Of a stretch of 64,000 nucleotides of DNA, positions 10,361-21,059 are shown piece by piece. Numbering within the stretch: the first letter of the stretch is position 1; each line of letters starts with the position of its first letter. The notes beneath the pieces were generated by a model, which worked only from the letters and a program-made list of their open reading frames with translations, did not search any database and was not told where the DNA came from. Source of the DNA: Apiotrichum sp. Y4204 (lineage: Eukaryota; Basidiomycota; Tremellomycetes; Trichosporonales; Trichosporonaceae); the NCBI GenBank assembly GCA_025531455.1, contig JAMYHL010000086.1, forward strand, positions 652 through 64,651, given 5' to 3'. Position numbers and translations under genes: made by a program.

Positions 10361-11904
10361 ATGTTCTCCCACCTCCTTACAGCCTCGCTCTTCGCTCTCG
10401 CGGCGGCGCGCCCAATGCTCTTCACCAAGCGCACGTCGGGATACGACACAAACGTTCAAATCCACGAGAGCTGCAATGCCACCCAGCGCCGCATGCTCGA
10501 GAAGGCCTTTGCGTGAGTTGACAAGTGCAAGACAGCCACATTAACACCACAGTGACACTTGGGAGGTGGCCGGTTTCGCCCGCGATTACATTCACAGGAA
10601 CGGCCCGAATGACGCCACCTTCCAGCTCTACTTTGGCACCAAGCCGGAAGCGTACGTGACTGCCGCCGGCGTCTTCGACGCGGTGCTCAGTTCGAACAAG
10701 GCCGAGGCCATCTTCCGCTGCGATGACATTGACGGCGTGAGTACCAGTTTTGGCTGTTCCAGACAATTACATTCACTCACACTCAGAACTGCAAGATTCC
10801 CGGCCACCGCGGGCACTGGCGTGGCTCGAACGCGACCTCCGAGACGGTCATCTGCGAGGCTTCGTACACTGACCGCCTTTACAATGTCGCGTTCTGCATG
10901 CACGGCTTTGAGCTTGCGCGCGACAAGCCGTCCGTGTACTGGTCCATCGACCTCCTGTGAGCACGCAGCTCAGCCAGCCACTGACAGTAGGCACCGCCTC
11001 TTCCACGTTCCGGTTGTGACGAACGCCGCCGTCAACCACTAGTGGGTTGATGCCGCCCCCAATGCTGACCCCAGTGCCAAGGACCTGAACGCCGTTGTCG
11101 ACCTCGCAGTCCACAACTCGACTTTCTCGCCTTTCGACAGCGCCGCCGCCCAGTATTTTGCTGCCCGTGGGTTGTTTATGCCATATCGTGCTGACCATAG
11201 ACGTCTACGCCGTCAATGTTGCACAGGGTGGTGACAAGTGCATCGGTGAGATCAAGGCGCACGACCACCACCACGCGGAGCCCGCGCCCACCCAGCCTGC
11301 GCAGCCCGCCCCGCCCGCCGCCACCAAGGAGGCGGCGCCTGCGCCTCACGCCGAGGCCCCCAAGGCCGAGGCCGGCAAGGACTGCCACACCCACGCCGAT
11401 GGCAGTAAGTACCAGCCAGAACTCTGGAGCTTGGCTAACCCTCCAGCTGAGCACTGCTCGCCTCACGCCGAGGCCCCCAAGGCTGAGGCCCCCAAGGCCG
11501 AGGCCGGCAAGGACTGCCACACCCACGCCGATGGCAGTAAGTACAAACCAGACTTCTGGAGCTTGGCTAACCCTCCAGCTGAGCACTGCTCGCCTCACGC
11601 CGAGGCCCCCAAGGCTGAGGCCCCCAAGGCTGAGGCCCCCAAGGCCGAGGCCCCCAAGGCCGAGGCCGGCAAGGACTGCCACACCCACGCCGATGGCAGT
11701 AAGTACAAGCCAGAGTTCTGGAGCTTGGCTAACCCTCCAGCTGAGCACTGCTCGCCTCACGCCGAGGCCCCCAAGGCTGAGGCCCCCAAGACAGAGGCCC
11801 CCAAGGCCGAGGCCGGCAAGGACTGCCACACCCACGCCGATGGCAGTAAGTATAAGCCAAAATTCTGGAGCTTGGCTAACTTTACAGCTGAGCACTGTGT
11901 CTAA
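10361..11904 (+). CDS. Secreted HRXXH-family protein (Pra1/Zps1/Aspf2-like, putative zincophore) with repeated His/Cys tail; in-frame TAG
   Basis: Nine exons: 10361-10512, 10553-10736, 10787-10956, 10991-11166, 11201-11404, 11447-11536, 11579-11698, 11741-11845 and 11888-11904. A signal peptide (hydrophobic stretch ending AAARP) leads into a domain of the PF13933 type: CNATQRRMLEKAF, EVAGFARDYI, FRCDDIDGNCKIPG, HWRG, then HRLFHVP, the signature HRxxH zinc motif, restored by splicing at 10956/10991. After GGDKCIGE comes a His/Ala/Pro linker and four copies of DCHTHADG joined by splicing to TEHC. Pra1-type proteins scavenge zinc outside the cell and end in one such His/Cys motif. The oddity is TAG at 11040-11042, shortly after HVPVVTNAAVNH, with good downstream coding sequence. 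It may be a nonsense mutation, a sequence error, or lie in a 27-nt intron (11016-11042 region). Family confidence is high; integrity is uncertain. Confidence 0.8.
11338..11904 (+). repeat. Four tandem exon-intron modules in the HRXXH tail
   Basis: Each module has HAEAPKAEAPKAEAGKDCHTHADG-type coding sequence in variable PKAEA number, then an intron of exactly 42 nt (11405-11446, 11537-11578, 11699-11740, 11846-11887), then TEHC. All four introns begin GTAAGT, carry TTGGCTAAC near the end, are a multiple of three, and have no stop in frame. The whole unit, intron included, was duplicated. Confidence 0.88.
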
Positions 11905-12765
11905 GCCTCAGTCTCTCGTCGTCTCGGAAGAAGTCTCGCAAAGTCGTAATAGATAATTGTTTTGGATCATAATAAAAGCGCGGTTGTTTGGCCGCCGGAA
12001 GTTACTTGTTCTATGCACCAGGCCTGGTATTTTTGTTCCCATTGTTATCTGATCGCGTTGGCATTAGTATGGCTTCTGCACGTGTGATGGTTAGATGACA
12101 AAACAGCCGTAACCAGACGAGCGCCTCTGCCCCACGCAGAGAGAGGCATGTAGAGTGGGGTTGGGGTTTATGCCTGCCTCAACCAAGATGGCGAGACGGG
12201 TAAACCAACGTTGCCGGATGTAGCTGGTCGCCGCGGTTCCTCAACCCTCCCTACATCCTTATCTATTGTTTGCGACCTCGTCGTCGCAGGCCGCTGGCAG
12301 GCATGTGTATTAGCCGCCGAGGATAGTTGGCGCTGTTGTTACCGACCCTGCAGCGGACAATGTTACGAAGGACAGAACAATGGATAATAGGTTGTGGAGA
12401 CTTCAGACTTGGATTCCGGAAGCCCCCTATCACGGATTTTTGTACTTTTTCCCATGTGAGACCCTGATCATTCTGTGAGCTGGGATGGTCTTCGCCATCG
12501 GATGAGCAACTAGCAGGCAGCATGAAGCCAAATGACAGTACGCTTCGCATGTCCCGTTATGGTAGCTAGAAGCGCGTATGCATTGGTGGCAGTCGAGTTG
12601 ATAGCGTAGACTCACCAAGTGATAGCCCGTCGGACCTGGCCGACCTGCCCGGCCCAGAGAGTCCCCGAAAGCCGGTCCCACACTCATGAGATCATGAGCA
12701 GCACAGATAACGAGCATTATCAGCAACTCGCACTTTCTGTCTATTTGCTCACTTACTCAAGCAAC
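11905..12765. other. Intergenic region, 3' UTR and promoter
   Basis: AATAAA at 11971 follows the HRXXH stop and is a plausible polyadenylation signal. The rest, up to the hydrolase ATG, shows no recognisable gene or RNA. Confidence 0.5.
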
Positions 12766-13779
12766 ATGGTGCTTTCCCGCCCGTCACCGCTGGACACTGC
12801 GCATTCGCTCGACTGGGAAATCCTCGACCTGGGCCACGCGCCAGTGTTGCGGCGCACCGTCGTGCTCGTCGATCTCGACGTGTACGTCCACGGGTTGGAC
12901 GAGATCGCGGGGAGTAACCGGCCGATCGCGGTGGTTGTGCGTTGTTGACGTATGAACTCACCACTCACGCCAGCTCCTGTCGCACGGGTTTGCGAATAAG
13001 GCGAAACAGATGTGGCCGATGGCAACGGGACTTATCCGCGAGGCGGGCCGACTCGATGCGGCGCATCCTGAGCGCATGCGCACGCGGGACCTACTCGTAG
13101 TTACCCTCGACCAGCGAAACCATGGCGAGCGGAGGAGGGTGTTTGATAAAGCGAGCGGGACCCACGGACCAACACGCCTGTGAGTGGCGCTGTGCTGGCT
13201 GGGCTGACGACAGGGCCGGGCTCGCAATGTCTGCTACTGGTGGAAGGCACGACCAGGAGCTCATAATGGATTACCTCGCAGATAGGCTGTTTCCGAACGG
13301 CGAGCGGGAGATTGTCGAGTACATGTCGTCCGGGTTCTCCCTCGGAGGTGAGTTGAACTACTCACTACAAAGCTCACTCAGGCCACACGACATGGCGGTT
13401 CCTCCGGGACGACCCGCGGGTCACGGTCGGAGTACCGATAGGGAGCCTCCCTCCGGCAGGTCTGGGGGTGGTGCTCTTTAACCGCTGGCTGCCCGACGGG
13501 GATATGAGTAAGATTGGACCGGGGACGCGGCGGTTCTTCTCCACGGAACCTGCCCCAGCAGGAACATACAAGACGAAGAAGATCCTCTCAATCCATGGCG
13601 GACAGGACGCCGTCCTCCCCTATCAGCCGGCCGATGCCGCATGGCAAGCTGTTGCGGCGGATGCGGGTCGCGCGGCGCGCTTTGTCGAGGAGGATAAGGG
13701 CCATGTCGTCTCGCCGGCTATGGTCACCAAGGCCGCCGAGTGGTTCTGGTACTTTGGCTTGACGGAGGCGACGCCGTAG
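12766..13779 (+). CDS. Alpha/beta hydrolase-fold protein
   Basis: Four exons give about 300 residues with introns of 34-37 nt. The first splice joins PIAVV to LLSHGFANKAKQM. Visible parts of the fold are the LLSHGF oxyanion strand, TLDQRNHGER, the nucleophile elbow SGFSLGGH (Ser nucleophile), the acid strand HGGQDAVLP (Asp), and the late KGHV histidine, so a full Ser-Asp-His triad is present. Length fits a single-domain hydrolase without a large lid. There is no signal peptide, so a cytosolic esterase or peptidase-like enzyme is likely; the substrate is unknown. It precedes the acyl-CoA synthetase on the same strand by 358 bp, without evidence of shared function. Confidence 0.8.
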
Positions 13780-14137
13780 TCTCGTGGCCCCGCGGGGGTG
13801 GGCTGCATAAAGGTATAACGCGTCTGATTGTATGCATTCCGCTCTAGCTCTGCAGGCTTTACGAATGACAAAGAGCATGACAATACGATCATTCCATCAT
13901 CAATATCCACCGGCTACTTGTACTAGCAGTCGTTGTCGGCGAGCGCCGACTGCAAGCCTCGTTTATGCCGAATGCCGTCCCTAGAGAATGTCTTGGCCCC
14001 ACGGGACACACCCCGGGCCCCGCTTTGCGAGCATGCTTGTAAGCCAGCATGTATATATTACCTCGTACTCCTCGCCGTCGCGCATGCGCTACTAGTACCC
14101 TCCTCTCTGTCCTCGTTACTGCCCAAACGTTGCCATC
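13780..14137. other. Intergenic region between hydrolase and acyl-CoA synthetase
   Basis: 358 bp. It holds the 3' UTR of the hydrolase and the promoter of the synthetase; GTATATATTACC near 14049 is a TATA-like candidate about 85 bp before the ATG. Nothing else is recognised. Confidence 0.45.
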
Positions 14138-16361
14138 ATGACAGCCAAGCCGCCGCCGTCGTACGCCGAGATTGACCGCATGCTCTGTGCGCCGGGCTCG
14201 CTCTTCGAGATGGAGGACACTGTGCTCCACGGGCGCGCGGTCCGTGTGTGGAAGCATGTGCGTTTAAGAACTCCCAGATTGTGCGAGAGCACCAGAGGAG
14301 GCGATGAGAGACAGATAGACTAATCCTATCGCAGGCACCCCCCAACTTTCGCACTTTCTTCATCGCGCAGCTCGAGCGCTTCGCCGACCGCGTGATCATC
14401 AACGAGCCAGTCCCCGAGCCGGCGGCATACGACGACCGCCGCGACGTCACGTACGGCCAGCTGCTCGAGGATGCGTACCGCCTCGCGGGGTGGATGCGCG
14501 AGCAGGGCGTGGATGTCGGCGACCGCGTCGCGATCGGCGGGCACAATACCGCGGGATGGGTCACGAGCTTTGTTGCTGTCAACCTCATCGGCGCCGTCCC
14601 CGTCTGCCTCAACTCTACTCTGTGAGCAGCAAAGTGAATAGAGCTGACTCCCAGGATTCAGGATGTCCAGATCCACTGTATCTCGCTCACCAAGCCCAAG
14701 CTCGTGCTCGTCGACGCCAAGGACGCCGAGATCCTCGGCCCCGTGGCTGACAAGCTCCGCACACTCGGGGTGCTCGGGGTGTACTCGTGGAACGATGTGC
14801 AGTACCTCCCCGCTGCGGCCCGCGCAGGCGTCAAGGTGAGCTTCCGAGACCCTAACACCACTCGGACACCACATGCTAACTAACCCCCCAGGGCCTCGCG
14901 GACATTGCCCCGTCGGCCAAGTCCGTCGATAACGTCCGCCGCGGCGTCGGCTTCGAGCGCGTCAAGCCCGGCAGCGACGCGCTCATCCTCTTCACCTCGG
15001 GCACGACCAGTCTCCCGAAGGGCGTGCTCATCACGCAGCAGGGCGGCATGCAGCACGTCCTCACCGCCTCGATCCGTGAGTAGAGGCAATGCTTTGAATG
15101 CCGGCTGACAGCAGCCGCGATGCGTGCCGCGCTCCGCAGGGGCGCCCCGCTCGAGATGGTGCTGGCGGCGCACCAGCCTCCGCCGCAGCAGCTCGTCGTC
15201 CTCATGCCCGTCCCCCTCTTCCACGTCACCGGCCTGCTGGCGACCATGATCCGCATCTTTGTCTCTGGCTCCAAGATGATCTTTATGCGTCGCTGGAGTG
15301 TCCCCGACGCGGCCAAGTTGGTGGTGCGCTACAACGTGCGCATGTGCGCCGCCGTTCCTGCTATTTTCACTGCCTTGCTCCAGTCTGGTCTTCTGCCCCC
15401 CGACTACAGCTTTGACACTGTCTCCTTTGGTGGCGCACCACCCCCCAAGCGCCTCGCAGGGGACTGCTCCGAGCGCTTCCCGAATGCGTACATGTATGTC
15501 GTGGGTTTGGCGGCGCTGACAGCAGTAACCACGGTTGGGGCATGACGGAGGCTGCGGGCCTGTTCATCGCTCTTGGTGGTCCAGACCTCATCCAACAGGT
15601 GAGATGACGCTGAAAGTGGTACGCTGACGTCCAGCCTGAGGCGGTGGGGCTCGCGATCCCTATTGGCGACATGCGCATCGTGGACATGAAGACGCGCGAG
15701 CCTGTGCCACCTAAGACACTCGGTGTGCTCCAGATCCGTGGCGGCAACATGATGAAGGAATACCTCAACAACCCCAGTACGTCGCCGAGCGCGGAGCGTT
15801 AGGAGGAACAAGAACTGACAAAACAGAGGCCAACGCCGAGGCATTCACCGCGGACGGGTGGTTTGACACCGGAGACGTGGGGCTCATGAACGAGGAGGGC
15901 TTCCTCTTCCTCCGCGACCGCGCAAAGGACATGATCATCCGCGGCGGCGAGAACGTGAGTCTCTATATCCCTTGTTGCAGTGCATCTGACGCCAGATTGC
16001 GTCGGCCGAGGTCGAGAACGCCGTGACACAGGACTCACGCATCGCGCTCGCGGCCGCAGTCCCAGTTCCGGATCCGGTACTCGGCGAGCGCGTCGGACTG
16101 GGCGTCAGCCTCGCGCCCGGCGTGACCGCCACACCGGAGAGTATCATGGCCGAGGCGGAGAAGCGCCTGCGACACCCTGCGCGTCCTGCTGTTGTGGTAA
16201 TCTTCCCCGACGGGCTTCGTGAGTACACCACTAGGAAATGGCTGACAGAAGCGCTTAATGCCAACGGCAAGATTGTCAAAAACGAGGTCAAGGAGGTCGT
16301 CGTCGCGCAGTGGGAAAAGCAGGGAGGCGTGCCGGCCGGCGGGCCGCGTGCGAGGCTGTAG
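14138..16361 (+). CDS. AMP-dependent acyl-CoA synthetase/ligase (ANL superfamily)
   Basis: About nine exons with introns of roughly 34-80 nt, encoding close to 580 residues. The phosphate loop reads [13 protein letters not shown], with Ser where most members have Gly. Further motifs are [28 protein letters not shown] (formed across a splice), [24 protein letters not shown] and the C-terminal [10 protein letters not shown], which carries the adenylation lysine. Such enzymes activate a carboxylic acid with ATP and pass it to CoA. There is no clear peroxisomal targeting tail (it ends in ARL; SRL/ARL-like PTS1 is conceivable but weak). The chain-length class cannot be fixed. It lies tail to tail with the sirtuin gene, 156 bp apart. 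Confidence 0.88.
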
Positions 16362-16517
16362 GCGCAGCTGTAGTGTGTGTAGGCGCAGCTGTAGTGTGTT
16401 CAGAAGAGGGGCGTCTTGTTACTCTGGTTTATATGTGAATGTGCCAGCAACGTGAGATTGTCATTGAAGGAGCAACGAGTACACTTGAACGAATACACTT
16501 CAGAATACAGCACATCC

Positions 16518-17417
16518 CTACTGGGTCCCATTCGCACCCACATCCCCAATAAGCGGCTCGAGGAGGGTGGGCAGAATCTCCGCCGCGTCCCCCGTAAACA
16601 CCATGTCGCCCGGGCGGGCCGTCTCCGCCTCGGGGTCGAGGTTGACAGTGACGATGCGCGTGTCCCGCGTCCGCGCCCGCTCAGCGTACGCCGCAGCTTG
16701 GTATACCACCGAGCTCGTGCCGACGACGAGCACAATATCCACTGGCCGCTCGTCGATCCACGTATCTACCGCATTCAGCATGCCCTCATCGAGGTTCTCC
16801 CCAAACCACACCACGCCGGGGCGCTGCATCCCGCCACACGCGCAAGTAGGCAGGTCCTCACGAGCAATTGGCGCAAGCGGCGTTGCTGGGTCGAGTAGTG
16901 GATTGGGGGCTCCGTCCGGGATCTCCGCACTCGCAGGCGCGAGCGCCGCACACAGCGGGTCGGCCGTCGTGTACGTCTCCTGCCCGCAGTCGCTGCATCG
17001 CAGGTCGAACAGGCGGCCGTGCAGGTGTCTCAGCGTCTCGCTCGGGTGTCCCGCCCGTTCGTGCAGGTCTGAAAGTCAACAGAGCTCTTCTTCTATGTAC
17101 TCACTGTCAACGTTCTGGGTGAGGCAGAGAAAGTCGTCCCCCCGCGCTCTGGACAACGCGGCGAGCGCGGCATGTCCCGCATTCGGCCTCGCGCGGAGAC
17201 ATACGTGCCGTCTCCACGCGTAGAAGAGCCACACGAGGGCCGGGTCGCGCCTGAACGCGTGCGGCGTCGCCAGAGCTGTAGGCTCAAAGTTGCGCCACAG
17301 GCCGCCGGCGCCGCGGAAGGTGGGCAGGCCCGAGGAGGCCGAGAGGCCCGCACCGCAGATTGCTAGAATGCGTGGGCTGCCGCGGAGGAGGGCGTGGAAG
17401 GCGGCAATGTCGGACAT
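16518..17417 (-). CDS. Class III sirtuin (SIRT5/CobB-like NAD-dependent deacylase)
   Basis: Two exons with one 36-nt intron directly after TQNVD give about 288 residues. Motifs in order: ICGAGLSASSGLPTFRG (NAD binding), TQNVD, LHERAG, LHGRLFDLRC (catalytic His), a zinc site of CSDC and CAC pairs, PGVVWFGE, GTSSVVYQAA and VNLDPE. In VWLFYAWRRH the Tyr-x-x-Arg spacing matches the residues that in SIRT5 bind succinyl, malonyl or glutaryl lysine, so acidic-acyl removal is a fair inference. There is no obvious mitochondrial presequence; the ATG is immediately before the Rossmann core. It converges on the acyl-CoA synthetase. Confidence 0.9.
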
Positions 17418-17623
17418 GGTGGAGTGGGAAGAGATGAGCAGTTGTGCGAGTTGCGGGACAACAGAGCACTTTATGTCTGACGACCGGGACGACCTCCACT
17501 CTCACCACTTGACCCACTTCGTCATGCCAAGCCTCTCGTGCGGGACGCGTTTGTTCTCGTCTCCAAAGGCCCAGGATGCATACAAAAACATGCGCGATGC
17601 GCTACAAGTCTATAAGTCTACGT

Positions 17624-18812
17624 CTACCATCCCATACGCGTTCCGACGCCGGTCGCGCCTCCGCCCTGGCCCTGCAGAATCTTCTCGTGGCGGGCCTTTG
17701 CGCGGTCCAGCTCGGCCTGTGTGCGCTCGACTGCTGCGTGCGCCGCGCGCGCGTCGCGGTGCGCCTGCGCGTCCGCCTCCTCTGCGGCGATCGCATCCGA
17801 GAGATTGGCCGACGCCGCTGCCAGGCGCTTGTTGTTGATGTGGTTGATGTACGAGAGATAGGTGTTCCACCCTGGGCGTCAGTGCGCGCGACACAGCATA
17901 CTCACCCAAGCCGACAGTCTGCCCGACGAGCAGCCGGTGCTGCAGTGGCACAAAGGCAAAGCTGATACACGCCGTCGGGCCAAACACCATCACGCTCTTC
18001 ATGTACACGGGGAGGAACGCGAGCTTGACCTTTTCCGCGACCTGGGCAGGCGTCTTGCCCTCGAGGATACCATTCGTTGTCCAGAACACTGCCGTCAGGT
18101 GCTGGATACGGTTCACGCTGGAGAGACTCACAGGAGACGATAAACGGACCCCACAGCATCTGGTCGAGCGCCACGCGCGCGGCTACCGCTGCGATGTCAG
18201 TGAGGAATAGGGTAGCACGCACTCTTCAGGCGCGAGCCGAGCTCCACCCGCTGTAGCAGGTTCAGCCAGTTGTGTGCCAGTGGGGCAAAGAGGAGGCCAC
18301 CGTCTGCGGGTCAGTCGTGGATCCGTGGTCGACTGTCACAACGTACACAGCACAAGACGTCCAGCTCGTAGAGGCTACGGTGTGAGCACGAGAACATGAG
18401 AACATGAGAACCGCCGCGCGCCGCGGCTCTTCCCACTTACATCCCACACCGCATCTTTGTCCACCGGCGTCGACGGGGCCTTATCAACAGGCGCAGCAGG
18501 TGACGCCGGTGACGGCAGGTCCGGGTCTACCGTGCGTTCTGCGACGCCAAAAGTAGGCAAGGCGCGGCCCTCGATGCCAAACTGCGCGATACTGTCGCCG
18601 AGGAAAAAGAGAAACGAGCTCGTAATCATCTTTGTGCGCAGGGGCCGACGCGAGAGCTGCTGGAGGTACGCGGCGAGCATGCGGCGCGGAAAGGAGCGGC
18701 GCACGGGTGGGGGTGGTGCCGCTGCGGCGGCCACGGCGGGGTTACTTGCCGACCCCGCCGCGTGGACGCGCTGCACGGCGGCGGCCGCTTCGTTTGATGG
18801 CTGCGATGCCAT
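17624..18812 (-). CDS. Mpv17/PMP22/Sym1-family membrane protein
   Basis: Six exons, several rejoined in ways that rebuild family motifs: LVLYGG across an intron, DQMLWGPF, and LGWNTYLSYINH, the family's WNxYLS signature. Four hydrophobic segments are seen, as expected for these inner mitochondrial or peroxisomal membrane proteins of metabolite or stress roles. Unusual additions are an Ala/Pro-rich N-terminus (about 45 residues before the first conserved helix), an insert rich in Pro/Asp/Lys after it, and a highly charged C-terminal helix (DAIAAEEADAQ to ARHEKILQGQ) of coiled-coil appearance. ATG at 18812 is preferred because the frame upstream starts only with TTG. Confidence 0.85.
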
Positions 18813-19199
18813 TCTGGTCGATTCTGTCGAATACAAGTGAGACGGCGAGATGGTGAAAGGAGAAAGCGAGGATGTGGGCAGAAGAAAAAAGATGTGGTCG
18901 TTTCACCCGGACGACCGAGTCGTCAACAAAGACGACTGACAAGATCCGACGGCTTTTGCCGGCTTATCAATCCCGAGTAGTCACCACGAGTTTTACCCGA
19001 ACAGACACACCTCGACCGACTCGACAATGATGATGACTTTCGACTTCATGCATCTCTGCACAGTACAGTTCCACACTGTTGCCCGCACCTCTGCCTGTTC
19101 TGCACATGATTCTCATGGTTTGCATGGTTGATTGACTGCTGCGTGCATACAATATAATCCCTGAAAGTGTACACTACTCGGCCGGCTCGCTGCGCCGCT
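18813..19199. other. Intergenic region
   Basis: 387 bp between the Mpv17-like start and the FAD monooxygenase stop, both minus-strand genes. It should hold the Mpv17-like promoter and the monooxygenase 3' UTR. No other feature is seen. Confidence 0.45.
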
Positions 19200-21059
19200 C
19201 TATGCCTGGACCTTGTTCTTGTTGGACTTTGCGAGTGCCGCAAGGACCTCGGCGACGCGCGCGGGGCCGGCCTCGGCGCCAAAGATGAGAGCGAGCTGCA
19301 CGAGCAGGTCCTCCTTGTTTTCGGCCTCGTTGAGCGCCTCGGAGATCTCCAGCCATGCCATCTCGCGGTTCACCTGCTCTGGCGTGAGAAGGTTGGGGTC
19401 GAGTGCCGGAATCTCCGCCTTGTACGCTCTGCGGCCGGTGATGAGCTCCTCAAACGCGCCGAGCTTGTCCGGCATCCCGCGGTTGAGCACGATGCCATCG
19501 GGGCGGATAATGACGACCTCGCCCTCAGCGACCTGCCACGCGGCGGCGGCGCCGCCGTCCTTGCCCTTCTCGAGGTGGATGACGGTGGTGCGCTCGTGAG
19601 GGAGGGCCTTGCGCAGACGCTCAGCCACAGCCTCGACCGCCTTCTTGTCGTGGTCGCCGTACACAAAGACACCAAAGCCGACGCCGCGGAGGAGGTTGAG
19701 GGACGAGTCGCCGACACGGCGGTCGTCGAGGGGCTGGCCGGGCTGGATGCCGGGAACGTCCTTGACGGGGACGGTGATGGGGGAGCGAAGGGCGTGGCAT
19801 GCAGAGGACTGGCGAGGGTTGATGAGATGGCTAAACTCGGGGAGGGCGGCGGAGACGTGCAACAGGCCGTCGCGGGTCATGCGGAAGCCCTCGCCGCCGG
19901 GAGTCATGATGCGCGTCGACTTGCCGGCGTTGGTGATGTTCTGTTGCCAGGCATCGTAGCGCTCGAACGAGTATGTGTTGAGGAGAGACGGGTCGGCGTC
20001 GCCGTGAATCACTGCCGCCATCATCCACGCGAGCGTGTCCGAGTCCTCCATGCCCGAGTTGGCACCACGGACACCAAAGATAGGGACCATGTGCGCGGCA
20101 TCGCCAGCAAAGATGACACGGTCGTTACCCTGCACAAAGTTGTCGAGCGCGAGCGCAAGGGCCTTGTAGAAACGGTGCCACTCGAGCGTCCACGGCTCCT
20201 TTGTGATGGTGCCGTTGTCCTCGAGCCAGCTGAGGTGCTTGGTGATGCGGGCAATAATCGCCTCTTCGGTCGTCTCGGCCTCGAGGTCCTCGTCGGGACG
20301 GAGCTGGTAGTCGATACGCCAGATGTTGTCGGGCTGCTTGTGCATAATGACAGTCGAGCCAGGGTTGCTGGGCGGGTCAAACCACACGCGACGACCAATC
20401 TCGAGCGGCGACTTCCAGTGAATGTCGGCAATGACATAGCGGCCCTCGTACGCGGTGCCCTTGAGGGTGAGACCGAGCAGGTCGCGGATCGTGGAGCGGC
20501 CGCCGTCCGACGCGATAACATAGTCGGCGCGGAGGGTGCGGGGCCCGTCGACCGACTCGACCTCGAGCGTCACGCCGTCCTTGTCCGTCTTCATGTCCTT
20601 GAGGGTAGTGCCCCAGAGCATCGTGATGTTCGGGCTCTCGTCGACCTGCTCGAGCTGAATGTCCTCGTACTCGCACTGTCCAATGTTGTACATCGGGTCG
20701 TGGACGTCGTGCTCCGCCATCGGCATCTTGAAGTGCAGCACCTCCTTGTCGTGGAAGTAGGAGCGGCCCTCGACCCATCCGAGAGCGCGCTTGGCGAGCT
20801 TTTCGCCGTAGCCGAGGCGCTGGGCAATCTCGAGCGTGTGGCGCGAGTAGCACGTCGCGCGCGAGCCGTACGACGCAGCCGTGTCCGAGTCGACCACCGC
20901 GACCTTGATCCCGCGCTGTGCAATGCCGAGCGCAGCCGCGAGACCCACAGGCCCAGCTCCGACAATCACGACCGGAAGGCTCTCGCCCGCCGGCGTGCTC
21001 TCAAAGTTTGCGGCATCGTACCGCCGAGGGTGGTAGTAGTTGCTGGTCGGGGCGGGCAT
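19200..21059 (-). CDS. Intronless FAD-dependent aromatic monooxygenase (PHBH fold, MhpA-like)
   Basis: A single open frame of 619 residues from ATG 21059; the frame runs 25 codons further upstream, but the GC-rich upstream part looks like leader. Motifs: PVVIVGAGPVGLAAAL (FAD ADP-binding), CYSRHTLEI, VIASDGGRSTIRDLLG (DG motif) and RVIFAGDAAHMVPIFGVRG (GD motif), then a C-terminal thioredoxin-like domain ending near EVVIIRPDGIVLNRG. This is the layout of class A hydroxylases such as 3-(3-hydroxyphenyl)propionate and phenol hydroxylases, which use NAD(P)H and O2 to hydroxylate aromatic rings. The lack of introns is striking beside neighbours with up to eight. It could reflect acquisition by transfer or a retrocopy; composition is as GC-rich as its neighbours. 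Confidence 0.88.
   Translation of the reverse strand: MPAPTSNYYHPRRYDAANFESTPAGESLPVVIVGAGPVGLAAALGIAQRGIKVAVVDSDTAASYGSRATCYSRHTLEIAQRLGYGEKLAKRALGWVEGRSYFHDKEVLHFKMPMAEHDVHDPMYNIGQCEYEDIQLEQVDESPNITMLWGTTLKDMKTDKDGVTLEVESVDGPRTLRADYVIASDGGRSTIRDLLGLTLKGTAYEGRYVIADIHWKSPLEIGRRVWFDPPSNPGSTVIMHKQPDNIWRIDYQLRPDEDLEAETTEEAIIARITKHLSWLEDNGTITKEPWTLEWHRFYKALALALDNFVQGNDRVIFAGDAAHMVPIFGVRGANSGMEDSDTLAWMMAAVIHGDADPSLLNTYSFERYDAWQQNITNAGKSTRIMTPGGEGFRMTRDGLLHVSAALPEFSHLINPRQSSACHALRSPITVPVKDVPGIQPGQPLDDRRVGDSSLNLLRGVGFGVFVYGDHDKKAVEAVAERLRKALPHERTTVIHLEKGKDGGAAAAWQVAEGEVVIIRPDGIVLNRGMPDKLGAFEELITGRRAYKAEIPALDPNLLTPEQVNREMAWLEISEALNEAENKEDLLVQLALIFGAEAGPARVAEVLAALAKSNKNKVQA

Noticed and set aside
11176..11895. 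239-codon minus-strand frame of LGLGGLGLGG repeats
   Set aside because: It is antisense of the PKAEA repeats of the HRXXH protein.
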